Position numbers and translations under genes: made by a program. This document shows, piece after piece, positions 51,556 through 59,869 of a stretch of DNA of 64,000 nucleotides (position 1 is its first letter; the number at the start of each line of letters is the position of its first letter). The notes below the pieces were generated by a model. The model had not been told where the DNA came from and did not search any database. It worked only from the letters and a program-made list of their open reading frames with translations. The DNA comes from Streptomyces sp. NBC_00708 (GTDB lineage Bacteria > Actinomycetota > Actinomycetes > Streptomycetales > Streptomycetaceae): contig CP108999.1 in the NCBI GenBank assembly GCA_036226585.1, positions 91,136-155,135 of the forward strand, given 5' to 3'.

Positions 51556-52399
51556 CGCCCTCACCTCCGGATTCACCACCCCCACCGACCCCGGCCGCCT
51601 CCAGACCTTCCGCATCCTGTTCGGCACGGTCCTCACCGCACGCTTTGCCCTCGCGATCGGGCAGGGCGGCTGGAACCGCTTCGCCCCCAGCTCGCTCAGC
51701 CTCCACACCGCCGAACAGCGCTACGGCCCAAACCGGGCCCGCCACCTCGCCGCGATCTACCGGCCCGCGCTCCTACTCCGCACCACCGCCGCCCTCGCCC
51801 TGGCCGTCGGCTACGCACCCCGGATCGCTCTGCTCGCCGTCCTGGCCGGCGCCGCAATGGAACTGCTCTACCTCCGCAGCCCCAACGCCGTCCGCTACAC
51901 CCTGCTCACCGGCACCTGCCTCCTACTCGCCGGAGACCTCGGCCACGGCCTGCACATCAGCCACACGCCAAGCACCGCGAACACCTGGGCCCAGTGCCTC
52001 CTCGTGCTGATCACCACCGACATCTACTGGAACTCCGCCTGGCAGAAACTCCGCTCGCCCCAGTTCCGCACCGGGCTGTATCTCGCCCAGTGGGTCCACG
52101 TCTACGGCCAGGTCAAGGACCAGCTCCCCCACCACCGCGGCCAGTACGCCGTCCCCACCGTCGTACGCCACCGCTGGGGCAACCTCACCGCCCAGAACAT
52201 CCGCACCTGGCAACTCGCCGCAGCCGCCGCCGTCACCGCAGAACTCGCCCTCCCCCCGGCCCTCCTCGTCCCGCAGACCACCCCGTACGCCGTCGCCGCC
52301 GGCATCGCCATGCACGCGGCGTTCACCTGCCTCAAGCCACGCCAGCTCATCACCTTCTCCGGCCTCACCACCAGCACCTACACCGCTTTCGCGTCCTGA
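51542..52399 (+). CDS. HTTM-like polytopic membrane protein
   Basis: 285 residues with about six to seven helices (LQTFRILFGTVLTARFALAI, LLLRTTAALALAVGYAPRIA, LLAVLAGAAMELLYL, TAELALPPALLVPQTT). The motif DIYWNSAWQKLRSPQFRTGL resembles the HTTM region of vitamin K-dependent carboxylase relatives. Activity and substrate are unknown; it could modify or export the peptide product. Last gene of the cluster. Confidence 0.72.
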   Translation: MWFFDALTSGFTTPTDPGRLQTFRILFGTVLTARFALAIGQGGWNRFAPSSLSLHTAEQRYGPNRARHLAAIYRPALLLRTTAALALAVGYAPRIALLAVLAGAAMELLYLRSPNAVRYTLLTGTCLLLAGDLGHGLHISHTPSTANTWAQCLLVLITTDIYWNSAWQKLRSPQFRTGLYLAQWVHVYGQVKDQLPHHRGQYAVPTVVRHRWGNLTAQNIRTWQLAAAAAVTAELALPPALLVPQTTPYAVAAGIAMHAAFTCLKPRQLITFSGLTTSTYTAFAS

Positions 52400-53285
52400 C
52401 ACGCGCGCCGGGAAGGGCCTGCGCCCTCGCGGGGCTGCTGCCAGATGAGCATGCAGAGAGCTGGCGGACCGATCCGCCGCCCGAGCCCAGCGACGCCAGC
52501 CAATCCTGACCAGCGCGGGATATGCCACCTCGACGCACAGGCGGCGCTCGGGAATACACGAGGCGCCGGTGAAGGGGGTGGAATCGGCGGGCGCTGGCCT
52601 TGTGTGGACGGGTGGCCCCGCGTACGTGCGAAGTTCCGTGAGGCCACCCTTGAGCGCAACGTCCTGTCAGGAAGCACCCGGTCCGACGGTAGGTCAAGTC
52701 GAGCCCGACCGCGCCCTGACGTACCCGGCCGCGCCCGGCGGGGTACGTCAGGGACAGGACTTGACGTGCACTCGGATGCGACCTCTGCGCTCGCCATTCA
52801 TTGGCCGTCCCGTGAGTCCGGGCACGCCGCGGTGCCGCCTCAACGCCGGTTGCTCTATGGGTTGCGCAACGGGTTGTACTACAGGTTGCCGGACAAGGTG
52901 CGCTACGGGTTGTTCTACGGGTTGTCTACCCGAAAACCATGGAAGTGCGTAGCCGCAGGTCAGCCCCCATAGGGTCAGCGCTTCCTTTTGGCGACACCTC
53001 TTTCCCGAAGGGGAAGAGGCCTTCGTTCTCCACTCTCGCCCGGGGCGGACCGGACGAGGCGGTGAGCGGTGGCTGTCACAGATGTCCGCCGGGGCGGCCG
53101 TTGCCCGCAGGGCTGCGCGTGCGCTGCGGCGGCCCGGCCGCGCTGGTCGGGGCCGGGGCCGTGGGCGCCGGGATCCGTCGCAGCGAGGGCGGTGGGGCGG
53201 TGCCGCCCGTCGGCATGGAGGAGCCGGGGCGGGCCAGGCCGGCGTGCTTCGCCGCAGTCGGGCATTGCTCTCCACACCCCCTTGC
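52400..53285. other. Long non-coding region between RiPP cluster and small-gene array
   Basis: About 890 bases. It holds the inverted repeat 52693-52765 and a tandem 15-bp-type repeat at 52848-52930 (units like CTACGGGTTGT). Open frames on both strands here have repeat or shadow composition. Confidence 0.55.
52693..52765. repeat. Two-tier inverted repeat
   Basis: Inner arms of 13 bp (CCCTGACGTACCC at 52714-52726, complement at 52741-52753) are nested in outer 8-bp arms (GTCAAGTC at 52693, GACTTGAC at 52758). It may be a terminator for the RiPP cluster or a protein-binding or nick-region structure. Confidence 0.6.
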
Positions 53286-53321
53286 GTGTAGCTACACAAA
53301 GGCGATATCGTGTAGCTACAC
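53282..53321 (+). promoter_or_regulatory. Double TGTAGCTACA operator and promoter
   Basis: GTGTAGCTACAC at 53286-53297 and 53310-53321, starts 24 bp apart, over a TTGCGT -35 and a TATCGT -10 with 18-bp spacing. Confidence 0.8.
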
Positions 53322-53361
53322 ACCGAACGGGTGTGGGCCCCGACCAATGGGAAGTGACCGC

Positions 53362-54063
53362 ATGACGACTGCAACCGAAGCCTCGCGTACCCGCATCACC
53401 GATGCCAAGCGCGAGCCGACGGACCGGGCCATGAAGAGGGTGTGGCTCCTTGAAAACCTGATCTTCCACGCCAGCACCGGCTCCGGGGAGCGCGCGGCCG
53501 CCGAGCGCATGCTCGATCGGGCCGTTGAGGTGGCCCGCGAGAGCGGAGAGATCTCCACGCCGACCGACGCGGACAGCGACTCCGGCACCTGGTCCGGCTA
53601 CCGCCTCCCTGACATCAGGTACGGCGAGAAGTACGAGGAGGTGAAGCACCTCAGCACGACGGAGATCGCGGCGCGCATCCGCGCGGACATCAAGCTCGCC
53701 CGCAAGGTCGAGTCCAAGCTCGGCGTCGGCGGGGCGGTCGCTGTCGTCGACGAGCTCGCCGCTCTCGCCGCCATGCCGAAGGGCATCAAGGTCTCGGTCA
53801 CCACCGAGTACTACTCCGGCGGGAGCTCCATCCACGTCCGCATCTACAACCTGCCCGAAGGCTGGGGCTACGTCCGAGAGGAGTCCTGGCAGACCGGGCG
53901 TATGGAATGGGTGCAGGACGAGCAGCTGCGCGGCATCGTCGGCGCCCTTCAGCGCATCCACCGCGCCTACAACTTCGACGGTTCCGACGCGATGGTCGAC
54001 TACTTCCACGTCAACTACGGCGGGCACGTCGCGGTCGACTGGCGCGAGCGTCCGCGCGGCTGA
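53362..54063 (+). CDS. LPD29-like protein (polyvalent-protein domain)
   Basis: 233 residues from ATG 53362, with GGAAG seven bases upstream. The segment YEEVKHLSTTEIAARIRADI and, later, IKVSVTTEYYSGGSSIHVRI matches the LPD29 domain, found in large polyvalent proteins of phages and plasmids that are delivered into new hosts with the DNA. Here it is a stand-alone protein. The N-terminus is helical (KRVWLLENLIFHASTGSGER). It is the first gene of the regulated array; a counter-defence role is an inference from the family. Confidence 0.65.
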   Translation: MTTATEASRTRITDAKREPTDRAMKRVWLLENLIFHASTGSGERAAAERMLDRAVEVARESGEISTPTDADSDSGTWSGYRLPDIRYGEKYEEVKHLSTTEIAARIRADIKLARKVESKLGVGGAVAVVDELAALAAMPKGIKVSVTTEYYSGGSSIHVRIYNLPEGWGYVREESWQTGRMEWVQDEQLRGIVGALQRIHRAYNFDGSDAMVDYFHVNYGGHVAVDWRERPRG

Positions 54064-54074
54064 TCCCCCATCCG

Positions 54075-54113
54075 CCCGCAGCCCCGGCACCTCGACCGCG
54101 CCGGGCCTGCGGG
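54075..54113. terminator. Hairpin after the LPD29-like gene
   Basis: CCCGCAG (54075-54081) pairs with CTGCGGG (54107-54113), and CCCGG continues inward; the apical sequence includes CTCGACC. Confidence 0.6.
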
Positions 54114-54276
54114 CCCCCGCCCGCCTGGCCCAGGCATGCCATGTCCGGGCGCTCGGCGTTGTGCGACCCGTCCTTACCCCCCCAGCCGACTGCACCACTT
54201 GGTGCAGCGCCGCGCCCGGCCGCCCGGCCGGGCGCGGCCCGCCCCCATTACCCGCACCCGATCCTCTGGAGAATCC

Positions 54277-55008
54277 GTGTTCACTGAGACCGTCACCGAC
54301 ACGCGAGGCGAGACCGCTACGGGCGCGGTGAGCGAAGAGCAGGTTCTCGCTCTGCTCAAGCGCGCGGCTGGCCGCGACAGCTGCACTGTTGAGGCATCCC
54401 GCACAGGCCGCGTCATCGTCCAGCGGGAGGTCTGGGACGTCGGGATCGCCCCGAAGCTGCGGACGATCGTCTGTGACCCGGTCGCCCGGATCGGGGCCAT
54501 CTCGCCGATGATGCGAGAGGACCTGGACGCGATCATCGCGCGTGACGCCTATCTGGTGACCAAGGCCCAGGGCACGTTCCGCGTGAACACCGGGCGCATC
54601 TCGGCGGGGCTGCGCGGCATCCCTGCGGTGGCATCGCAGCGGCTCATCGACCGGGGGCTTGTTGTACTTGGCGGCGCCTACGAGGCGACGTCGAACGGGT
54701 ACATGCCCGAGACCCGCAGGCCCGTGCGTATCTCGCTCGCGGCCAGGCTGGTGATGCTCGCCAGTGACCACCAGACCCGGGCGTCGGCGCCGGCCGGGTA
54801 CGTCCGGCCGGCGGACACCGGCATGACCGGCACGGCCGGGCTGAACAAGCCGGGGCGGCGCGCGGGCATGGTCTACGACCGGATCAGCCGTGCCGGTTGC
54901 TCGTGCGGTGGCTGGTCCGGGGTGTTCGACGGGGCGGACGAAGCGCGGCGTGCGGCGCGGGCGCACCGGCAGGAGGCTGCGGCCGCGATGGTGCGGGCGC
55001 TTCCATAA
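54277..55008 (+). CDS. Hypothetical 243-aa protein of the regulated array
   Basis: GTG 54277 has GGAG six bases upstream. Features: a helical N-terminus (EEQVLALLKRAAGRDSCTVE), a core (IAPKLRTIVCDPVARIGAIS), and a C-terminal segment AGMVYDRISRAGCSCGGWSG with a CxC motif. The C-terminus resembles short tails found in several Streptomyces plasmid proteins. No family recognised. No own operator is seen, so it is probably co-transcribed from the promoter at 53.3 kb. Confidence 0.65.
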   Translation: MFTETVTDTRGETATGAVSEEQVLALLKRAAGRDSCTVEASRTGRVIVQREVWDVGIAPKLRTIVCDPVARIGAISPMMREDLDAIIARDAYLVTKAQGTFRVNTGRISAGLRGIPAVASQRLIDRGLVVLGGAYEATSNGYMPETRRPVRISLAARLVMLASDHQTRASAPAGYVRPADTGMTGTAGLNKPGRRAGMVYDRISRAGCSCGGWSGVFDGADEARRAARAHRQEAAAAMVRALP

Positions 55009-55011
55009 CCC

Positions 55012-55051
55012 TTGCGTGTAGCTACACAATAAATCTATTGTGTAGCTACAC
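55012..55051 (+). promoter_or_regulatory. Double TGTAGCTACA operator and promoter
   Basis: Operators at 55016-55027 and 55040-55051; -35 TTGCGT at 55012-55017 and -10 TATTGT at 55036-55041, 18-bp spacing. The clearest example of the arrangement. Confidence 0.85.
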
Positions 55052-55085
55052 GGGCGGATGAGTCGCCCACACGAAGGGACTGCCA

Positions 55086-55442
55086 GTGATCAGCGTTGAC
55101 CTTCTCCCCGTCGTCGTTACCGACCTCCCGGACGACGAGGACCACGCCCCCCTGCTCGTCGACCCCGGCGCCGCTCGCGTCATCCGTGCCGACCGGGTCG
55201 CCGCCGGAGACACCGTCCTGGCGGCATTTCCCGAGCACGGGCCGCGCGGCCGGATGCTCGTGAGCGACTACTTCAACGACCAGTACCGGGCGCGCCCCGT
55301 TGCGTACGACCCGGCTTGCTGCGACTTCTGCCGCGCCGCCGCCGACCGGGCGCCGGTCGTGAACCTGGGTGACGCCAACCCCTGGGGCGTGTGCGACCTG
55401 TGGGAAGCCGACGCTCCGATCCTCGTGGTCCCCGCCGTCTGA
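55086..55442 (+). CDS. Hypothetical 118-aa protein of the regulated array
   Basis: GTG 55086 follows GAAGGG. Acidic N-terminus (VVVTDLPDDEDHAPLLVDPG), then PEHGPRGRMLVSDYFNDQY and a cysteine pair (PACCDFCRAAAD). It is transcribed from its own double-operator promoter. No family recognised. Confidence 0.65.
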   Translation: MISVDLLPVVVTDLPDDEDHAPLLVDPGAARVIRADRVAAGDTVLAAFPEHGPRGRMLVSDYFNDQYRARPVAYDPACCDFCRAAADRAPVVNLGDANPWGVCDLWEADAPILVVPAV

Positions 55443-55527
55443 CTGCCTCCAGGTTGGATGCCCAGGCCACCCGGATCCCCGGAGGGGTCCGGGCGGCCGC
55501 GCCCTGGTGAGCGACGCTGCACCCCAC

Positions 55528-55567
55528 TTGCGTGTAGCTACACACGGCCCTTACTGTGTAGCTACAC
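55528..55567 (+). promoter_or_regulatory. Double TGTAGCTACA operator and promoter
   Basis: Operators at 55532-55543 and 55556-55567, starts 24 bp apart; TTGCGT -35 and TACTGT -10. Confidence 0.82.
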
Positions 55568-55600
55568 GCCGGGGCGGGCCTGGCCGCACAGGAGGTGCCC

Positions 55601-55957
55601 ATGCACACCGACTTGGTCCAGTTCATCTCTCCCGCGCTCATCCGCGCGGTCCGCCGGGCGGTCGCCCTGGACCGCCGCGACGACACGGACGGCCTTGTCT
55701 CCCTCACCATCAGGGCGCCCCGCGACCCGTACGCCACCAGCTGGCCCGTGGACGCCGAGGTGATTCTGAGGCGCGCCGACGGCATCGCGGCCATTACGCA
55801 CCTGATGGCCCCCGCCAGCCGTCGGGCGCCCGTCTCGCCGCGAGAGCAGGCGCTCCTTCGGTCTCTCGGGGTCCCCGTGGAGCTGCGGGATCTGCTTGCC
55901 GAACTTCCGTACACCGGCGAGGACCTGTGCATCCCCCTGGATGCGTACCCGGCGTGA
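55601..55957 (+). CDS. Hypothetical 118-aa protein of the regulated array
   Basis: ATG 55601 follows AGGAGGT. Pattern: HTDLVQFISPALIRAVRRAV, LTIRAPRDPYATSWPVDAEV, VELRDLLAELPYTGEDLCIP. A mixed alpha/beta protein with no motif I know. It is followed by a strong hairpin with the CTCGACC loop. Confidence 0.65.
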   Translation: MHTDLVQFISPALIRAVRRAVALDRRDDTDGLVSLTIRAPRDPYATSWPVDAEVILRRADGIAAITHLMAPASRRAPVSPREQALLRSLGVPVELRDLLAELPYTGEDLCIPLDAYPA

Positions 55958-55970
55958 CACCTGCCATAGA

Positions 55971-56003
55971 ACCGGCCCCGCCACTCGACCTGGCGGGGCC
56001 GGT
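55971..56003. terminator. Hairpin with CTCGACC loop
   Basis: A perfect 13-bp stem (55971-55983 with 55991-56003) with a 7-nt loop CTCGACC. Confidence 0.75.
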
Positions 56004-56041
56004 CCACCCCGAACCCTACTGCCGGAAAGGCGTCACAACCC

Positions 56042-57235
56042 ATGACCTCCACTGCAACCGAGATCCCCAACTGCCGCCATCACGGACCCATGACGGCCAC
56101 CAGCGCCGACGAGACGGCCGAGCACGGCGCGGCCGGGACTGACTACCACTGCCCGGACCCGGTGTGCCGCAACGCCGTTCTGCGGCCGCCTGCCGGTACG
56201 GGCCCGGAGGCGACCATCGAGATCACTCACACCCGCGCCGACGGCACCCTCCTGGAGGGCAGCAGCAAGGGTGACGGTGTGTTCGAGATCGTCCGCCGTC
56301 ACCGGTTCTGGTTCGGCCGGTCCCTGCCCGGCGTCCTGTTCATCCGCCAGTCGCGGGACAAGGCCGCCGACTGGTGGAGCATCAATGGCGCGGCCCAGGC
56401 TCTGCGCGCCGAGGGCTGGACGGTCATCATCGACGTCGACGAGGACGCCCGCCGCACGTTCGGTGAGGCCGAGGCGGACCGTGTCGAGCGCGCGGAGGCA
56501 CGGGCCGAGCGGTTCGAGGAGTACGCCGGCAACGCGGCCTCCCGCTCCGAGGCCGCCTGGCGGGGCGCCCGGCAGATCGCCGACGGAATCCCACTCGGGC
56601 AACCCATTCTTGTCGGGCATCACTCGGAGGCCCGCGCGCGCCGGGACCAGGAGCGCATCGACGCCGGGTATCGCAAGTCGATCACAGAGGACGCCAAGGC
56701 GAAGCGCTATGCCGGACGGGCCGCGTCCGCCGGTGCGTACGAGGCGTTCCGGACGAACCCGGCCCGCACGCTGCGCCGCATCAAGAGCTTGGAGGCCGAT
56801 GCCCGGCGCGTCGAGAAGTGGCTCGCCGGGAAGTCGGCCGGGGGGTACACCGAGTCCCTCACCCCGGCCCGGGTGGCTGAGTTGAAGCGGCGCCAGGAGG
56901 AGCTGGCCGATGAACTGGGGTACTGGCGGCATGTCATCGAGCAGGCCGAGGGCGAGGGCTTCAGGGTCTGGGGGCCGGCCGACTTCAAGAAGGGCGATTT
57001 CGCGCAGATGCGCGGGCGGTGGTACGAGGTGTTGAGGGTCAACAAGGTGACTCTGAGCGTGCCGGGCGGCCCGGACATCCAGCCGGTCATCTCGCTGGAG
57101 ACGCACGCGTACCCGGGGATGCGGGGGACGCGCCCGTACGACGAGGTGACGGGCCGCATGTCGGCCGAGCAGATGGCCGAACTGCAGGCGGGCGCAGGGA
57201 AGCTGCGGGAGGAGCGGGGAAGTACGCCGGTGTGA
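56042..57235 (+). CDS. DUF3560 protein
   Basis: 397 residues. A short N-terminal zinc-like segment (PNCRHHG, DYHCPDPVCRNA) precedes the DUF3560 core: AEARAERFEEYAGNAASRSE, IADGIPLGQPILVGHHSEAR, YAGRAASAGAYEAF. Another segment (FWFGRSLPGVLFIRQSRDKA, WWSINGAAQALRAEGWTVII) is typical of plasmid DUF3560 proteins. The family is found on conjugative plasmids and phages in both Gram classes; function is not settled, though linked to the early-transferred region. Long coiled-coil stretches are visible. Confidence 0.8.
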   Translation: MTSTATEIPNCRHHGPMTATSADETAEHGAAGTDYHCPDPVCRNAVLRPPAGTGPEATIEITHTRADGTLLEGSSKGDGVFEIVRRHRFWFGRSLPGVLFIRQSRDKAADWWSINGAAQALRAEGWTVIIDVDEDARRTFGEAEADRVERAEARAERFEEYAGNAASRSEAAWRGARQIADGIPLGQPILVGHHSEARARRDQERIDAGYRKSITEDAKAKRYAGRAASAGAYEAFRTNPARTLRRIKSLEADARRVEKWLAGKSAGGYTESLTPARVAELKRRQEELADELGYWRHVIEQAEGEGFRVWGPADFKKGDFAQMRGRWYEVLRVNKVTLSVPGGPDIQPVISLETHAYPGMRGTRPYDEVTGRMSAEQMAELQAGAGKLREERGSTPV

Positions 57236-57312
57236 CAGAACACGGCACCTGCCGTCTGCCGCCGTCGGTACACCCTCGCCGATGGCGGCACGGGCGGGCA
57301 CCTGCAACCTCC

Positions 57313-57351
57313 TTGCGTGTAGCTACACGCAGCGATAACGTGTAGCTACAC
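57313..57351 (+). promoter_or_regulatory. Double TGTAGCTACA operator and promoter
   Basis: Operators at 57317-57328 and 57340-57351, starts 23 bp apart; TTGCGT -35 and TAACGT -10 with 17-bp spacing. Confidence 0.82.
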
Positions 57352-57394
57352 ACGAGGGGGTCGACCCCCTCGCCCCGGACCCGCAGGAGGAAGT

Positions 57395-58111
57395 GTGAAC
57401 ACCACCCCCGCCCACGCCACGGCCCAGCACATCGGCGACCGCTCCCATCAGTGCGACGCCGCCGCGACCAGCGGCCACCAGGGCGTGCGCGCCTACGCGC
57501 TGCTCGATGGCATTGGATCATCCGCAACCATCCGGGAATGGACCCGCCGCGCGACCCGCAGTCTCGCGCGCACGGCCGCTACGACCGGCGACGCCTACAC
57601 CGCTCTCGCGCGCGTCTACGACCGGGCCGCCGCCGAACCCGGACGCGACAACCCCTTCCAGGAGCTCCCCGCCGCGTGCGCAGTGGTCGCCGTTCCCCGC
57701 CCGGACGGCACCCTGTCCGTCGCCTGGTGCGGCGACGTCCGCGCCTACCTCCTGACCGGCGGCCAGCTCGAACAGCTCACCGTCGACCACAACCGCCGCC
57801 AGGTGCTCATCGACCACGGAGTCACACCGGGCCCTTACGACCGAAACCTCGTCACCTCCTACCTCGGGAACACCGAGACCAGCCCGGAGGACGGCGAGCG
57901 CGACCTGATCGGGTCGACGGTCCGCCCTCTTGGAGGCCGCCTGCTCCTTGCATCCGACGGGGCGTACGAGCCCCTTGAAGACTCCGCTCGTGACCTGAGC
58001 CAGTACCTCTCAGGCGCACCCACCGAGGCGGCCCGCACCTTCGTCCAGGCAGCCGTCGCACACGCGCCCGCGCGGGCCGACAACGCCACGGCCCTGGTGG
58101 CCGACATCTAA
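57395..58111 (+). CDS. PP2C-like serine/threonine phosphatase
   Basis: 238 residues. PP2C motifs: YALLDGIGSS (metal-binding Asp-Gly), LSVAWCGDVRAYLLTGGQLE followed by VDHNRRQVLIDHG, RLLLASDGAYEPLED, and RADNATALVADI at the end. The key metal-binding Asp residues are present in DGIG, SDG and ADN. It probably dephosphorylates Ser/Thr kinase substrates of the host. It has a separate operator promoter. A phosphatase of this kind in an entry-induced region may counter kinase-based defence; this is inference. Confidence 0.82.
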   Translation: MNTTPAHATAQHIGDRSHQCDAAATSGHQGVRAYALLDGIGSSATIREWTRRATRSLARTAATTGDAYTALARVYDRAAAEPGRDNPFQELPAACAVVAVPRPDGTLSVAWCGDVRAYLLTGGQLEQLTVDHNRRQVLIDHGVTPGPYDRNLVTSYLGNTETSPEDGERDLIGSTVRPLGGRLLLASDGAYEPLEDSARDLSQYLSGAPTEAARTFVQAAVAHAPARADNATALVADI

Positions 58112-58158
58112 AGCTCACTGCCACCGATCCGGGCGCTCACGGCCCGACCGGTGCCTGC

Positions 58159-58189
58159 GCTGCCCGGCCACTCGACCTGGCCGGGCAGC
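58159..58189. terminator. Hairpin with CTCGACC loop
   Basis: A perfect 12-bp stem (58159-58170 with 58178-58189) with the loop CTCGACC. Confidence 0.72.
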
Positions 58190-58355
58190 AGCCTCAGCAG
58201 CACCGCTCCGCCCGCAACGGCGCGGCGCCGGACAGGCGCCGGCGCCCCGGCCGCGCCCAAGCGCCGGCCGCGCCCAAATACGCCCGGCAGGCCCGCCTGT
58301 TGGGGCCGTGGCGGCAACTGCGACCGACACGTCGGGCGGGGCACTCGCACGACAG

Positions 58356-58394
58356 TTGCGTGTAGCTACACAAATGGGTACCGTGTAGCTACAC
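58356..58394 (+). promoter_or_regulatory. Double TGTAGCTACA operator and promoter
   Basis: Operators at 58360-58371 and 58383-58394, starts 23 bp apart; TTGCGT -35 and TACCGT -10 with 17-bp spacing. It probably serves the genes 58435-60665. Confidence 0.82.
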
Positions 58395-58434
58395 GCCACG
58401 GGGACGCACCCGGGGCCAACGGAAAGGAAACCCC

Positions 58435-58650
58435 ATGAACCACGCCGCCGCCCGCACCGCGCTCAACGCCTACGCCGCCACTTCCTCCCCGCGTGAGGGC
58501 GACGAGACCCGCGACGTGCAGGCCCGAGACCTGATCGTCGACCTCCTCCTGATGTTCGAGCCGGAGACTGCGGCCCGCATTCTCATCACCGCCGAACAGA
58601 ACCTGCTTGAGGAAGAGCCCACCGTCACGCCGGTCTACATCGGCGTCTGA
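58435..58650 (+). CDS. Hypothetical 71-aa helical protein
   Basis: GGAAAGG precedes the ATG. Helical throughout (ARDLIVDLLLMFEPETAARI, LITAEQNLLEEEP) and acidic. First gene after the double operator. No family. Confidence 0.62.
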   Translation: MNHAAARTALNAYAATSSPREGDETRDVQARDLIVDLLLMFEPETAARILITAEQNLLEEEPTVTPVYIGV

Positions 58651-58660
58651 ACCACCCCCC

Positions 58661-58695
58661 GGCGCCCCCGGCCCCTCGACCTGGCCGGGGGCGCC
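58661..58695. terminator. Hairpin with CTCGACC-containing loop
   Basis: A perfect 13-bp stem (58661-58673 with 58683-58695); the 9-nt loop CCTCGACCT contains the conserved heptamer. Confidence 0.72.
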
Positions 58696-58734
58696 CCTTC
58701 CCCCTCACCCCTACTCCGAGCAGAAAGGCACCCC

Positions 58735-59085
58735 ATGCACAGAGCCCGCCCCATCACCGCCGTGACCACAGGTGGCACCGCCCGGGGCAAGACCCGCAAC
58801 GAACGCCGGATCGGCACCATCCGTCCCATCCTCACCCCCGGTGGTGAGGTCTCCGGCGAGTACGCCATCACAGGGAACAGCGGCTACACCGAAGCCACGC
58901 TTTACAACGACGGCCCCGAGGGCTGGACCGTCATCACCGGTGACCCCCACGACATGGACAGCCCCAAGAGCCGTCTCCCCGGCTACTACGACACCCGGGC
59001 CGACGCCGTCGTCGCCGCCGCCCGCCACACCCTCCTGATCGCCGGGGAGCAGCCCACCTACATCAAGTGCGGCGAGACCCGCTAG
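58735..59085 (+). CDS. Hypothetical 116-aa protein of the regulated array
   Basis: AGAAAGG precedes the ATG. Basic N-terminus (TARGKTRNERRIGTIRPIL), then a strand-rich part (YAITGNSGYTEATLYNDGPE, GWTVITGDPHD) and a helix (RADAVVAAARHTLL). No family recognised. Followed by the hairpin 59101-59127 (10-bp stem). Confidence 0.62.
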   Translation: MHRARPITAVTTGGTARGKTRNERRIGTIRPILTPGGEVSGEYAITGNSGYTEATLYNDGPEGWTVITGDPHDMDSPKSRLPGYYDTRADAVVAAARHTLLIAGEQPTYIKCGETR

Positions 59086-59100
59086 CACCCCCTCACAGCC

Positions 59101-59127
59101 CCCGGGAGCGCCCCCACCGCTCCCGGG
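59101..59127. terminator. Hairpin in the regulated array
   Basis: A 10-bp perfect stem CCCGGGAGCG (59101-59110 with 59118-59127), loop of seven. Confidence 0.65.
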
Positions 59128-59183
59128 TCCCCGGGCGCCGCCACCACCCGACAGCCCGTCACAACCCCTGCGAAAGGCACGCC

Positions 59184-59789
59184 ATGCGCACCAAGATCAC
59201 ATCCGTCCCGCCCCACCCCGCCCCCGAGCACTCGTTCAGCATCTTCGACATTGCCCGCGCAGCCGCCGGGATCCTCTCCGACGACTGGAAGGCCGAGTCG
59301 GGCGACTGGGGTGTCACCGCATCGATCTTCAACGGTGTGCGCTCGTTCTGCCTCGCCGTCGACGAGGAGGACGAGCTCTGTCTCGACTACGACCGCCCGT
59401 CGTACGAGCGCCTGCCGGACGTTCTGCCGCCGGGTGTCGTGGCCTACGGCGGCGGCCTGTTCTTCGAAGCCGCCCACGCCGCCGAAGGGCTCAATGCCCT
59501 GTCGGCCAAGGTCGCTTCCGCCGTGCGAGCCGTCAGCACCGACACCCCGGCGCGCATCCCAGAAATCCCGGTACCGACCACCGCCATGGAACTGGGCCGC
59601 GCCCACGCCGAGCACGGCCCGTACCTCACCTACCCGATCACCAACCATCTGTGGTGCCACTCCACCGAGCACCACAACCCGGCCGCCGCCGAACACATGG
59701 TGTCCTACCTCGGCTTCACACTCCCCGCCTGCCGCGACCACAGGTACGCGGCAGGCGTCGCCACGCGGGAACTGCACGAACTGAGCTGA
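59184..59789 (+). CDS. Hypothetical 201-aa protein, paralogue of 59870-60322
   Basis: CGAAAGG precedes the ATG. The N-terminal about 110 residues (HSFSIFDIARAAAGILSDDW, AESGDWGVTASIFNG, LCLDYDRPSYERLPDVLPPG) align with the next gene; the C-terminal 80 residues (HAEHGPYLTYPITNHLWCHS) are extra. No family recognised. The shared unit looks like a small alpha/beta domain. Confidence 0.65.
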   Translation: MRTKITSVPPHPAPEHSFSIFDIARAAAGILSDDWKAESGDWGVTASIFNGVRSFCLAVDEEDELCLDYDRPSYERLPDVLPPGVVAYGGGLFFEAAHAAEGLNALSAKVASAVRAVSTDTPARIPEIPVPTTAMELGRAHAEHGPYLTYPITNHLWCHSTEHHNPAAAEHMVSYLGFTLPACRDHRYAAGVATRELHELS

Positions 59790-59796
59790 GCAGCCG

Positions 59797-59823
59797 GGGG
59801 AGCACGGCCAACCCGTGCTCCCC
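59797..59823. terminator. Hairpin between paralogous genes
   Basis: A 10-bp perfect stem GGGGAGCACG (59797-59806) with complement at 59814-59823. Confidence 0.65.
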
Positions 59824-59869
59824 CACCCGCTCGCCAGCCAACAGCCGACCCGACCGAAAGAGCACCAAC

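Noticed and set aside
52569..52952. Cys-rich 127-aa frame (GCATGC-type translation)
   Set aside because: The Cys pattern comes only from tandem CGGGTTG units; no RBS, and other frames are equally open.
52975..55029. 684-aa open frame on the minus strand
   Set aside because: It runs antisense through two plus-strand genes and their operators, has shadow composition (Arg/Pro/Ala) and no RBS or motif.
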